Assembly (NCBI RefSeq): GCF_963576615.1
Contig: NC_088714.1
Location: 40,400,572 to 40,464,571 of the forward strand
Origin: Watersipora subatra
Lineage: Eukaryota > Bryozoa > Gymnolaemata > Cheilostomatida > Watersiporidae
Direction of reading: 5' to 3'
DNA length: 64,000 bases
The position numbers and the translations under genes are program-made. This document shows, piece after piece, positions 32,281 to 43,909 of the stretch. Every line of letters starts with the position of its first letter. The first letter of the stretch is position 1. Under the pieces are notes generated by a model. The model did no database searches. It worked only from the letters and a program-made list of their open reading frames with translations, and was not told where the DNA came from.

Positions 32281-32704
32281 GTTAAAAATGAAAGTTTGCT
32301 TATAGGTTTGCTTCTAAGTTTTCCTTTTAAGACTTTAATAAAATCCAAGTTTATCAAAGTCAACTGTTGTAATGAAGGATAACTTATCTCTTCCTCTCTG
32401 GCAAATGCTTGCGTTAGCTGTTACTGTATGTATTTAATTTTACATTTTAATTAATCACATTTCCTTTCTTTATTTTTTATTTGTTGCTTTTTGAAAGCAT
32501 TTGGTAAGTTAGGACAATAACCACCGTGTTCTTTCGGTTACAATATCTTGTTTTGAGCGTTTTATTTGCATTTTTTAGATTATGGAAACCAATCAATATA
32601 TATTTAATTGTTCTATATATAAATAAATTGTATCAACATGTGAGTAAATTGACATACGAGCTCAGTCTCAGAAAGCATTAAGCTCGTAAGTCAAAGTATG
32701 ACTG

Positions 32705-34927
32705 TATTTTCAGCAGCCTTACCCTGTATGTCAATATGGTCATCAATGCATTATAAAATTGGACCAAGCACAGACAAATATAAATATGTAGCATGGTCCA
32801 TCTATTAAAGAGAAACTAAAACACAAATGGAGCTGATGTTAACATTAACGTACAATCACACCAACAATTGTAAACATTCAAAGGGTTCAAATGTGTTGTG
32901 AAAAAGGCTGTAGATTACATAGGATAGGTATACTAGTTGAAAGAGCTCATAATGCCAGCTATATGGGTCCATTTGATAATTCATATTCCATTATTGATTC
33001 TGAATTCTCTGGTGCTTCTACCTATGTCCTTAGATGTTCTTACCTTACATAATTTGACCTTTTGACCTCAGTTGCACATTATCCCCTAGTAACAGTCAGC
33101 TAGTTCATAATAAGACCAGTATTTAATACCAGGTCTACATGTAGTTGTCTTTTTTGTTAAAGTAGTGGACACATGAAGTGTCCCTGTTTTATGAAACAAT
33201 TTATTATATAATTAAAACATTATGAAAATCAACAATATCAGACATTCTTTAAGGTAGCCATTTTGTAAGGCAGCAGGTTTATAAAATTTGCTGTTGCTCT
33301 TACAATAGAAATCTATGGATTAACACTCAGCATAAAAACCTGGGCTCTGACTATTTTCCTTTGAACATTAGCAGAGCTCAGAACATTCTAGCAATTCTTT
33401 TGAACATAAAAAACATAAACTTTCATAGAAAGATTTGTTGTGGTTACAGTTGTTCTGCTTCAGCCATTTTCTTCAAAAAATAGTAATTCTAGGGATAGAT
33501 TCAAGCAGCACCTTTATATACCAGTCTGGTAATTGGCTTGTCTAACATTCAAAGCTGAAGTGTCATTATATGGTGCGAAATATTTTGCCAATAGTGTAAC
33601 TGACCAAAAGAGATTGCATCCCAAATAAACCAGAGTATAAGAGTGAATTGAGCTTCAAGGAAGCAAGAAACCTATAACAAGCATGTTTTCTTTTTTTGCA
33701 AATTCTGTTCTGGAACTGCAGCCAATTAAGGCTAAACTCCAAGCAAGTATTCAAATTTTTTTAATCAGGCAGGAGCGGAATGAGCTCTAATCTAAAACAC
33801 GGCAGCTGTTACACGTACCACTAATAAATAACAAGATGTCTGTGTGCTGAACATATGCCAAAAACTGCAACATCTGTGCATATTAAAACACATTTCTATG
33901 ACCCTCTGTTAGTTGACATAAGTTAGCTTGGTTAGTAATTTCTTTCATTGATTCAGAGGTAACGTTCAGTAGAGCAGTTAAATGGACGTCTCCGTAAACT
34001 ATTGTGAAAAGGACATATTAACTGTGGGAACCTCAACAGAACTTAATCACTCGTTGGCTTGCACTAATTTTGTATATGACATCATTTGCATGTGGTTACA
34101 ATGTTTAGGTTAGACATTCTAACCACATGATAATCGTGTTAATGACCTTGGGACTATGAAGAGCAACTAATAGATTATAGTATAAATCTTTAGCACCTTT
34201 TATCACGAGTTGAAAAGATATTTCTTCTAGAACTTGTACCATCTCAGCATATGCCCTTTTTCTTCTTTGTAAAATTAAAGCATTCTCTTCACCTTCCTAC
34301 TAGGGTAGAATGGCTATGAGTATGCTTTTATCTTGTATGTATAAGTACAGTATTAAACTTGTTTCCTTAATTGGAAAATTATTTGGATCACTATCAAAAA
34401 AGCCTGTTTTTAAATCCACTCTGCCCATAACCTGTTGAACAACTTGCCATTGTACAAAGTATTGTGTAAGGTGTATATGTGTGAGTTACTAACAATCGAC
34501 GATGTCTATATATGTTAGATAATATAAACAATATCATTAAATAAACTTTTATTTAGAGGATCAGCCATTGTCTGCAGGCAAGACTGAAAATGGAAGAACA
34601 AATGGAAAATAAAACAATTCAAGGTTACACATTTCTAAGATTTCATGAACTGTTTAAAAACTGTTATGTGTTATGTTAAAACTTTATCATCATGACAGCA
34701 ATAATCGTTATAAGACGTACCTTTCTTCTACAACACTGTCAATGACAGAATACTTATATAGGAATACTTATACAGTTAACATTAGAGGATAGGTAGACAA
34801 AATGAGAGTATCATCTGCCTATCATTATCTTAAGTCTGAACCCAGATACTTATCTACCTGACACTGTGCTCTAACAGCCAGAATATATCTAGTAACCGGA
34901 AGCAGGATAGTACGCTTTTAATCACTG
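32705..34927. other. AT-rich spacer
   Basis: No gene or clear repeat. Low-complexity TACTAG-type runs begin only at the right end. Confidence 0.5.
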
Positions 34928-35088
34928 ACATCTGTTCACTTTCTACCAGAGAGACAGCTACTAGTAGATTCAATTACTAGTAATACTAGATTACTAGATT
35001 ACTACTAAATTACTAGATTCAGCTACTAGTAATAATTCAAGCTACTTTTATTGGATACAAAATAGAGAATGATCAGCCGATCACCGTG
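34928..35088 (+). pseudogene. Degraded copy of part of the TRIM-like propeller exon
   Basis: Two blocks align in order with exon 8: CACTTTCTACC..AGAGACAGCTACTAGTA matches 25310-25340, and AGCTACTTTTATTGGA, ATAGAGAATGATCAGC, GATCACC matches 25354-25402. Between them the copy carries an expansion of TTACTAG/ACTAGTAA units of about 70 bp. Other exons of the copy were not found, apart from a weak possible continuation upstream near 34880-34915. Confidence 0.65.
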
Positions 35089-35994
35089 TCACAAAAAGCA
35101 AACAGACGGATACCGGCCAGTATTAATATAAACACTTACTAGTTGTGTGGGTTATCAAGGGGCGAGTCATGAGTGAGTTTTGTAGTTTGTTTCATTCTTG
35201 TCATCTTCAGTTCATTCATTGGTGAGACGACTACTGCTGAGTAAATGTTCATCTCGTCTGTTGATAGTCATTCAGCGCCTAAATGCTCGTAGTGCTGATG
35301 AGCTGTGTTCTTAAATATTCACTGTCTAGAATACTCAGATCATGTCTTCAATCTGACTGACCATCCATTACATTCCTACTTTCACAAGAAATCTTTTACA
35401 CCTTATACCAGACAGCAACATTCCGCTAATTCACATAATAGAACAGTGTTAAATGGAAAAGGGCCTTTTCTTCCAATACGCAAATGTTACTTTACTATTC
35501 ATTATTATGTATTGGCTCATGGTTTAGTTTGCTTTGAACAGCATTTACACCATAAATAAAGTTTCAATGTATCCAGTTTTCTTTGTTCATAAAAGTTTTC
35601 CAAGATAAAGGAAAACACGAAGACTATTGACAACAAACAGTGTGCCCTGGTTTACATGGCCAGAAAGTTAGCCTCAGCAAGCCCGGCATTGCTCGGGATT
35701 GCTTGCACTTTCAACGCACTTCACCACTGTACACTGCTTTCACTACAATGATCTATGAACACACACAGTAATTGTCCTTAATGCATGCGATAGTACATTT
35801 TGAGTTTCTAATCAGATAGATTGCGGTGCATTTATATGAAAAACGGAAGTTTGCTTGGAGTGAGCCTGCTTTTTCACATTAAATAAACCTTAAGCAATGC
35901 TGGAGCTCTGGCAGTCTCTTCTTCATCGTGTGAGAATTATTGAACATCATGAAATAACATTCTTATTGTTATTCTTGTTATAGTAAAGATAGGC
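35089..35994. other. Spacer with a CCCGG..CCGGG-like short hairpin
   Basis: No gene recognised. CCCGGCATTGCTCGGG (35685-35700) is a motif met again as CCCAGTGTTGCTCGGG at 36108-36123, near the first SINE candidate. Confidence 0.4.
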
Positions 35995-36125
35995 CCATGA
36001 ATTTAGAGGGCGGTCAGATCGGTACAGTTGGTGTCGGCAGCTGAAGCTGCTGGTCATGAGTTGAAGTCTTGTGCACAGTAGTGTTTATAAAGTAATTAGA
36101 TGAATACCCAGTGTTGCTCGGGTAA
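35995..36125 (+). repeat. tRNA-like SINE head, candidate 1
   Basis: GGTACAGTTGGTG resembles a pol III A box, and CATGAGTTGAAGTC, 40 bases on, resembles a degenerate B box. A CCCAGTGTTGCTCGGG hairpin and an AATAAAAA run follow. The B-box-like part matches the one at 37310. Confidence 0.4.
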
Positions 36126-37244
36126 TAAAAAGGTTTTTGCACAGAAAATTCATTTTATTGAACACATTAAACATTTAGCATTTTAACTTTTATATGAAGC
36201 AGTTTATTTATAGACTTGAATATTTGTAGACATATGTCATTACCACACCACCCAAGAGATGAATGATTGCAGGTTCTTTTCTTTGGGGGCATTAGGTTAT
36301 GTGTACCTTTTCAGTGTACATGTATTTAATAAATAAATTTAAAATAAAAACTATAACTGAATATGAAAGTGTTTTGTAATTAAAATTTTATTAGAACAAT
36401 GTCTAAAAAATGGTTAGATGATGAACTAATACAAATAATAAAGGAAGATTGAACACAAACTAAGTGATAATAACAGTGATTAGAAAATAAACAATGTTTA
36501 AACTTGAAACACTATATTTAAACTATGTTTAAAAAACGCAACTAGTGAAATAATAATAGCAAAATGAACTTTGCAAATTTATATTATCAACTTCTAAATT
36601 TAAAAAAACTTCACAAATGTAATAATTATTTATTGAATATAAGATGAGTGAAGAACAGCTGATACTTATAACCTTACATGGTAGTACAGTAAAGTAGTAC
36701 TGTGACTATGTTCTAAAATGTGAAATCTATCACGAATCAGGAAGTCGTTGAATTTGAAGGAAAGATGTGTAAGCTAATACGCAAAGCGAGGACTGCAATG
36801 AACTTCTGTGAAACACGTGTGTAACGAATTCAATATCCATCTGTTGAGGAAAGGAAATTGCGCATGTTAATATACTATATCGGTATTACAATAAATGTTA
36901 AATTAAAAATAGGAATTATCCACGCAAACAAAGATGCTTTAAATAGAACTGACCAAAGATGCCATTTTAATTAAAAGAAACAACATAAAAGCCGTAAATA
37001 AAAAACAGAAACAGATTTTGTTCTTATTTAATGATTTTGGAATGGAAGGAAGTGTTTTTGTTGATACCGTATGGCAGAAAAAAATCCTCTTAATAACGAA
37101 AAAGCATAGTGTTTCATAGAGTCAGGCAAAAGATATTTTATAACAGGGGCATTGTAACCTGTGGGTTCAATGTATCCATTAATAGGAAATTTAGCGTGTG
37201 CAACCGGAGAACGGTATACAGTATATAATAAAAGCGATATGATT

Positions 37245-37440
37245 GTAAAAACTGTGTAGCCTTGTAGTTAGAGGCGTGGTTAGAAACTTGCAGTCGTAAT
37301 CTTCATGAGTTCAAATCCAGCTCGAAGGGAGCTTTTCATTCTAAGATTTTAATTGCTGTAGCTGGTCAAACCAAATCACTGACCAAAACACAGACGAACA
37401 GACACTAAAGATTTATATACATTCTATAGATTTAATTTTT
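37245..37440 (+). repeat. tRNA-like SINE, candidate 2
   Basis: A-box-like TAGTTAGAGGCGTGG (37265) and B-box-like GAGTTCAAATCC (37308) at tRNA spacing, then an unrelated body ending CAGACGAACAGACACTAAAG and ATTTATATACATTCTATAG, a tail style common to RTE-mobilised SINEs. It does not fold as an intact tRNA in my reading. Confidence 0.5.
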
Positions 37441-37849
37441 GTCTATATTATTTTTTCAGTTTGACGATATCAAGTGACGTTGCCAGATGAACAAAGATTC
37501 TTAAGTATAATAGCAGTAATTATAGCTTTGCTCGATACTTCTCTCATTTTTTATAAAATAGCTGGCAGCACGTGTGTAGATTTTCTACTTGCGCTGCTAC
37601 TTATACAACGCTTTCATAACTACTTTCATTGAGGTTTTACAAGTGTATGGATTACGTAGAATGCAATCAGCATCATTTATGAGCTATTGATGAAGATCAT
37701 CAGTCAAATATTTAGAAAAACTGTTTAGGTAATGCCAATATTAGACAGACAAGAAATAGTCTGTGATACTGATATTGAAGGCAATCTCTTAGTTATGCTA
37801 GTTATCGCTATAAAATGTATATTTGTTAAATGTGTCCATGTTTGTACAG

Positions 37850-37978
37850 GATTTAAATACAGAAGGAGTATCAGTGTATGTACTTCTTTGGTTTCCATTG
37901 ACGAATAGTCAGCCCATTGTAGGAGGAGAGAAAGCTGAACTGAGAGACTTAAAAGAGATTCTAAATGAACTCAACTGA
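37850..37978 (+). CDS. Orphan terminal-exon candidate
   Basis: After the acceptor TTTGTACAG (37849) there is an open stretch of 42 codons to TGA, reading SVYVLLWFPLTNSQPIVGG then EKAELRDLKEILNELN. The codons look coding and hydrophilic residues end in a helix. The end loosely recalls the TRIM last exon (GERLKEIS). No upstream exons were found, so it could be a fossil exon or chance. Confidence 0.3.
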   Translation, partial: DLNTEGVSVYVLLWFPLTNSQPIVGGEKAELRDLKEILNELN

Positions 37979-38428
37979 GTTTAAAGATAGCGTGCGCAAA
38001 GTAACACAAAAATAACAAGTTGGACCAACACAACCAGGCATGACATACTTGGTTCCACCACTTACCATGTTTTGCTTTGTGCATCTACTTGCAAGCATCG
38101 AAAACTAGCTTTAATATATTTTGCTAAAGTTTTGTCACAATATTCTGCACTCTATCTAATGTCAGTGAAAAAGAGCGTTTAGCAGCAAGCAAGGTTAACT
38201 AGCTAGTTCGATATAATGAGTTAGCAGAACAACAATGTTTGCACACAATGATGCGATGACTTTACACATTTGATGTGTTACCAAAATAAATAATATAGTT
38301 TCCAGTGTGAATAGAATGATCTCCTTTGCAAGGAAGTAGTAGATGAATGTGTCAACATTGTTGAAGCTATTGCTACAGTTAAAAAGGCGCAAGTTCAGAC
38401 TTACTCAAACAGCCAACAAATATTACCT

Positions 38429-38659
38429 GAGAGAGAGAGGAGAGAGGGAGGGAGAGAGAAAGAGAGAGAGGGAAGAAGGGAAGGAGAGAGGCAGGGAGAG
38501 AAAGAGAGAGTGAGAGAGGGAGGGAGAAAGAGAGACGGAGGGAGAGAGAGAAGGAGGGAGGGAGAGAAGGAGGGAGTGAGCGAGGGAGAGAGGGAGAGAG
38601 AGGGAAAGAGGGAGGGAAAGAGGGAGTGAGAAAGGAAGAGATGGATAGAGGGAGGGAAA
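38429..38659 (+). repeat. GA-rich homopurine microsatellite (second tract)
   Basis: About 230 bp of GAGA/GGGA/AAGG purines with very few pyrimidines. The long S/L/P open frames on the minus strand are artefacts. Confidence 0.95.
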
Positions 38660-39749
38660 TATAATATTGAGAGCAAATGTGTTCGTATATATGCGTATGT
38701 GCACATTATAGGTTCCGAGGCTACAAAGGACTCGACAGAACCCTAACCAAGATTAGAATGTCACGTGACGTAAAAGGGCTAGGTCTTACTATATATACTG
38801 TGAGACTCGGCGTTGAGCTTTATATACCGATTCTTCTTATGGGTAAGTGACCAGTAGGAATACAATGTCGAAGGTTAATTCAATTAGAGAATTGTCTTCT
38901 CTGGAGAAAAAAGAAAAATCTCCATATAAGTTAACCAATATGCGGTAACTACATCAGTAGAATGGTCAACAAGCTGAATGTATTCCCTTGAATGGATGTG
39001 TAGAGATGGCTGAACCAAATGCCCAGAAAATGTTTACTTTTCGAGCATTTCTGTTTCTTCTTATTTTCATCCGAAGGCACAGAACTTGTTTGGGTGACCA
39101 ACTCGTAAAGTATATAGATGTATGTGATGTTCACTCTGAATAAAAGAGGTTAGTTTGAAATTTTCCTTATAGTCATGCTGTCACTTTGAGATTTGTAAAG
39201 ATTAATAAAAAATTACTGGCGTTTATCGGCAAATAATTTAAAAAACTCGAGCTACTATTTTAAAAGAAACAAAAAATATAAAGGACGAGATACAAAGCTT
39301 TAATTTCGCTAAACATAATATTATATTATATGTTAGATGAATATTTTAGCTTTAGTTATATATTTAGATATTTTATCGGCAAAAGCTTTGAAATTACTAT
39401 ATTTATTGTGGTTTATGGAAGTGAAGGAATCTGTTTGAGAGGTTTGTTTTTAAAAAGAACTTTTTCTCCCCTATTTATTTTGCTCAGATTCACCATTTTC
39501 TAACATTTTAGGCTAGTAAGTGAAATGGTATCATTGCACATATTTTGATAGTTAAAATGTATTCAATCTAAAAATCATCTGCTCACACCTTGGTAGTTGT
39601 AACTGGTTGTTGTATTAATGCCATAATTTTTTAATATCATCTTTGGCTATCATAAAGTGTAGATTAATTCATCAGCATGGCAATCATTTTCTTGTTGTGG
39701 TATCCGAGTCAGATTAGCAAATATTAGATCATTCATAGGCATGATTTAA
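38660..39749. other. AT-rich spacer before the 30-bp array
   Basis: Nothing recognised as coding or repeat. The array begins after TGATTTAAT at 39741-39750. Confidence 0.5.
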
Positions 39750-41858
39750 TCTACATGATCAACAATGTTGTAGAGAGGATCGCATGATCATCAATGTTGT
39801 AGAGAGGATCTACATGATCATCAATGTTATAGAGAGGATCACATGATCATCAATGTTGTAGAGAGGATCACATGATCATCAATGTTGTAGAGAGGATCTA
39901 CATGATCATCAATGTTATAGAGAGGATCTACATGATCATCAATGTTGTAGAGAGGATCTACATGATAATCAATGTTGTAGAGAGGATCTACATGATCATC
40001 ACTGTTGTAGAGAGGATCTACATGATCATCAATGTTGTAGAGAGGATCTACATGATCATCGATGTTATAGAGAGGATCACATGATCAACAATGTTGTAGA
40101 GAGGATCTACATGATCATCACTGTGGTAGAGAGGATCTACATGATCATCAATGTTATAGAGAGGATCACATAATCAACAATGTTGTAGAAAGGATCTACA
40201 TGATCATCAGTGTTGTAGAGAGGATCTACATGATCATCAATGTTATAGAGAGGATCTACATGATCATCAATGTTGTAGAGAGGATCTACATGATCATCAA
40301 TGTTGTAGAGAGAATCTACATGGTCATCAATGTTGTAGAGAAGATATACATGATCATCAATGTTGTAGAGAGGGTCTACATGATCATCGATGTTGTAGAG
40401 AGGATCTACATGATCATCACTGTTGTAGAGAGGATCTAGATGATCATCGATGTTATAGAGAGGATCACATGATCATCAATGTTGTAGAGAGAATCTACTT
40501 GATCATCAATGTTCTAGAGAGGATCTACATGATCATCAATATTGTAGAGAGAATCTGCATGATCATCACTGTTGTAGAGAGGATCTACATGATCATCGAT
40601 GTTGTAGAGAGAATCTACATGATCATCACTGTTGTAGAGAGGATCTACATGATCATCGATGTTGTAGAGAGGATCTACATGATCATCAATGTTGTAGAGA
40701 GGATCTACATGATCATCAATGTTGTAGAGAGAATCTACATGATCATCACTGTTGTAGAGAGGATCTACATGATCATCAATGTTGTAGAGAGAATCTACAT
40801 GATCATCACTGTTGTAGAGAGGATCTACATGATCATCAATGTTCTAGAGAGGATCTACATGATCATCAATGTTGTAGAGAGAATCTACATGATCATCAAT
40901 GTTGTAGAGAGGAATTACATGATCATCGATGTTATAGAGAGGATCACATGATCAACAATGTTGTAGAGAGGATCTACACGATCATCAATGTTCTAGAGAG
41001 GATCTACATGATTATCAATGTTGTAGAAAGGATCTACATGATCATCAGTGTTGTAGAGAAGATCTACATGATCATCAATGTTATAGAGGGGATCTACATG
41101 ATCATCAATGTTGTAGAGAGGATCTTCATGATCATCAATGTTGTAGAGAGAACCTACATGGTCATCAATGTTGTAGAGAGGATCTACATGATCATCAATG
41201 TTGTAGAGAGGGTCTACATGATCATCAATGTTGTAGAGAGGATCTACATGATCATCACTGTTGTAGAGAGGATCTACATGATCATCAATGTTCTAGAAAG
41301 GATCTACATGATCATCAATGTTGTAGAGAGGATCTACATGATCATCAATGTTCTAGAAAGGATCTACATGATCATCAATGTTGTAGACAGGATCTACATG
41401 ATCATCAATGTTGTAGAGAGAATCTACATGATCATCAATGTTGTAGAGAGGATCTACATGATCATCACTGTTGTAGAGAGGATCTACATGATCATCGATG
41501 TTATAGAGAGGATCACATGATCAACAATGTTGTAGAGAGGATCTACATGATCATCAATGTTGTAGAGAGGATCTACATAATCATCGATGTTATAGAGAGG
41601 ATCACATGATCAACAATGTTCTAGAGAGGATCTACATGATCATCAATGTTGTAGAGAGGATCTACATAATCATCGATGTTGTAAAGAGGATCACATGATC
41701 ATCGATGTTCTAGAGAGGATCTACATGATCATCGATGATGTAGAGAGGATCTACATGATCATCAATGTTGTAGAGAGGATTTACATGATCATCAATGTTG
41801 TAGAGAGGATCTACATGATCATCAATGTTGTAAAGAGGATCTACATGATCATCAATGT
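39750..41858 (+). repeat. 30-bp minisatellite array, left segment
   Basis: About 70 tandem units. The + unit is ATGATCATCAATGTTGTAGA followed by GAGGATCTAC. Variants change the last third (AGAGAGG, AGAAAGG, AGAGAAG, TTCTAG, TTATAG), and 29-bp forms (GGATCACATG instead of GGATCTACATG) recur, often in TTATAGAGAGGATCACATGA followed by TCAACAATG. In register it reads MIINVVERIY on + and VDPLYNIDDH on -. Left segment of one array cut at AATGT by the Gypsy element at 41859-46831. Confidence 0.95.
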
Positions 41859-42178
41859 TGTTATGTTCCTGTATGAATAATAGCACAAGATGTGGTTTAT
41901 TCAGTCTCATAGTATGTATTGCATTAACATGTAGAGACAACAAGGAAAGTATAACAGTAATAAATGTTACCTGTATGAATAATAGCACAAGATGTGGTTT
42001 ATTCACTCTCATAGTACGTATTGCACTGTTGCCTTACAGACATAGTTTATATAAGCCTGAGCTATGGCTATGTAATAAATAGCTAAACAAAAGCATTACT
42101 TGTATTAGAATATTTAGCTCTATTAGAATAGATAGCGCAAAGTTAGCATGACTTAAGCTTTATGATGGCAATCTAACA
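41859..42178 (-). repeat. 3' LTR of the minisatellite Gypsy element
   Basis: Contains an internal direct repeat of about 60 bp (CTGTATGAATAATAGCACAA and the bases that follow, at 41870 and 41971) also present in the other LTR. Confidence 0.93.
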
Positions 42179-42218
42179 CCTCCTCACTATTCTGGAGATC
42201 ATATGAATAGACGAAACA

Positions 42219-42698
42219 TTACGTATAAAATTGTGTTTGCTGTCTCCTTCTAGAGGATCTACGTGAATTATCTGGTCCATATTCACTGTGTAGAGGATGT
42301 CTAGGATTTAGTGTCTTTGGTTGACGCACTGGTTCTTCGGGAGGTACCGGGATAGGAAGCCTGTCACTATTTTTATCTGATGTTTGAAATATATCTCCAG
42401 GGTGTAGGTCTTCTTCTGTGCTAAATCTAGGTTGTAGTTGTTCTACATGTCTCCTTTATGTAGGTCCGCGTGGCCATACTCTAACATTAACACTTCGCTG
42501 GCCATAGACTTTAGTCACTAATGCTGGAACCCATCGAGGCTGATTAGATCTTCTACGGCCACAGTATAACGCATAGCATGGATCTCCAACTTGATAGCTG
42601 TGAATCTTGTTTACTGTGTCATTCAGAAGCTGTGTATTTTTAGATTGTTTTCCTTGAGCCGAATGGGCTGGTGATGGAATAATTGTGTCAATTTTGCA
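42219..42698 (-). pseudogene. Integrase C-terminal tail of the minisatellite Gypsy element
   Basis: Continues the integrase frame after TGA (42701-42699): IPSPAHSAQGKQSKNTQLLN, VGDPCYALYCGRRRSNQPRW, VTKVYGQRSVNVRVWPRGPT. A TAA then interrupts, followed by a P/R-rich tail to TAA at 42221-42219. VWPRG..RRHVEQLQP resembles the conserved end in which a tryptophan replaces the TAA. Confidence 0.75.
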
Positions 42699-43850
42699 TC
42701 AGATTTGCCTTCCATGTAGCAGTTGGCTTGGTGAATATCCAGTCTCTAAAGGTGTTCTTCTATAATGCATCAGGAATTCTAATAATGCTGCATTAGGTGG
42801 TATGGTAGACTTACTCAGAGCTTGTTTAAACGATTTTACCATTCTCTCAGCAGCTCCAATTGTTGCAGGATGATAAGGAGCTCCTGATAAATGTGTAATT
42901 CCTCTTTCTTTGCACCACTGTTGAAACTCTTCTGATGTAAAGGTAGTAGCATTGTCTGTAACTAATGTGTGTGGATAGCCAAAGTGTGAAAAATCTTGTT
43001 CTAAAAGATCAGTAGTTGATTTTGTCGATGTAGAACTGGTCCTGTGAACGCAAGGATATTTAGTGTAAGCATCTGTGAGAACTAGCCAGTTACTTCCCAT
43101 AAAGTTGTTAGCATGATCTAAGTGCAAACGACTCCATGGTTTCTCTGGTAGCATCCACGGATGTACAGGATACTTTGAAGGTAGTCTCTGATTTTCAGCA
43201 CACGATATACACAACTTGCTTATCTCCGCAATGTCAGCGTCCATTCTAGGCCAGTATACTGCTGTGCGTGCTAGCTGCTTCATCCTTTGTATCCCAAAAT
43301 GTCCGAGATGCAATATCTTCAGTACTTCTTTTTGTAAGCTGGTAGGAATTACTACTCTGTTTCCATAGAGTAGACAACTATTACACACAGATAGTGAGCT
43401 TTCTAACTTTTTAAATTCTTTGATTTCAGAAGTAGCTGAAGTTGCTTCCTTTTGATGTGGCCATCCTTCTGTTGTATATATCATGACTGTAGAGATAACA
43501 ATGTTTTTAGAAGATTCCTTGACTATTACTCCTGGATCTGTAGGGTTAAGTTGAGCTCCAATAGTTTTAATAGTGCAAATGATGTCTACGTCAGCATCAT
43601 CTTCCTCTCTGTCAAACTCAACATCTGGTCCAACAGGTAGCCGACTAAGAGCATCTGCATTCCCATGTTTGTTAGTCTTTCTATATTCAATTTCATATTC
43701 ATATTGACTGAGTAAGAGAGCCCATCTTGCTAATTGGTTAGCAGCAAGTGCAGGAATTTTTTTGTTAGGTGCAAACATAGATGTCAATGCTCGATGGTCA
43801 GTAACGACGGAGAATTTTCTGCCATAGAGAAATTGGTGAAACTTTTTCAA
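42699..43850 (-). pseudogene. RNase H end and integrase of the minisatellite Gypsy element
   Basis: Open frame of 383 codons. RNase H: KFHQFLYGRKFSVVTDHRAL, then NKHGNADALSRLP. Integrase zinc-binding: LHLGHFGIQRMKQLAR and CISC. Catalytic triad: D in LHLDHAN, D in VTDNATTF, E in GAAERMVKSFKQ, all at normal spacing. It reads as intact but is cut off at both ends by a frameshift (toward RT) and a TGA (CGA to TGA in QIR). Confidence 0.85.
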
Positions 43851-43909
43851 CGCAAATATGATAGCTAGTGCCTCTTTTTGAATCTAACCATATTTTCTTT
43901 GGGTCGCCG

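Larger units (their letters stand above)
26861..32704 (+). mobile_element. Tigger (pogo-type) DNA transposon, interrupted by two later insertions
   Basis: Terminal inverted repeats CAGTAATACTTCAACTTACG (26861) and, reading inward from 32704, CAGTCATACTTTGACTTACG are flanked on both sides by the TA target duplication (26859-26860 and 32705-32706). The transposase N terminus is at 27133-27414 and its C terminus at 31207-31440. The catalytic core is missing. After removing the nested Gypsy element (27420-31182) and the TTAA element (31408-32280), only about 1.2 kb remains, against roughly 2-3 kb for complete Tigger elements. Confidence 0.85.

Noticed and set aside
35305..35559. 84-codon frame
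   Set aside because: No domain, no splice context and His/Tyr-rich composition typical of AT-rich chance frames.
37258..37325. Functional tRNA gene
   Set aside because: A- and B-box-like motifs are present, but I could not pair an acceptor or anticodon stem. A SINE head fits better.
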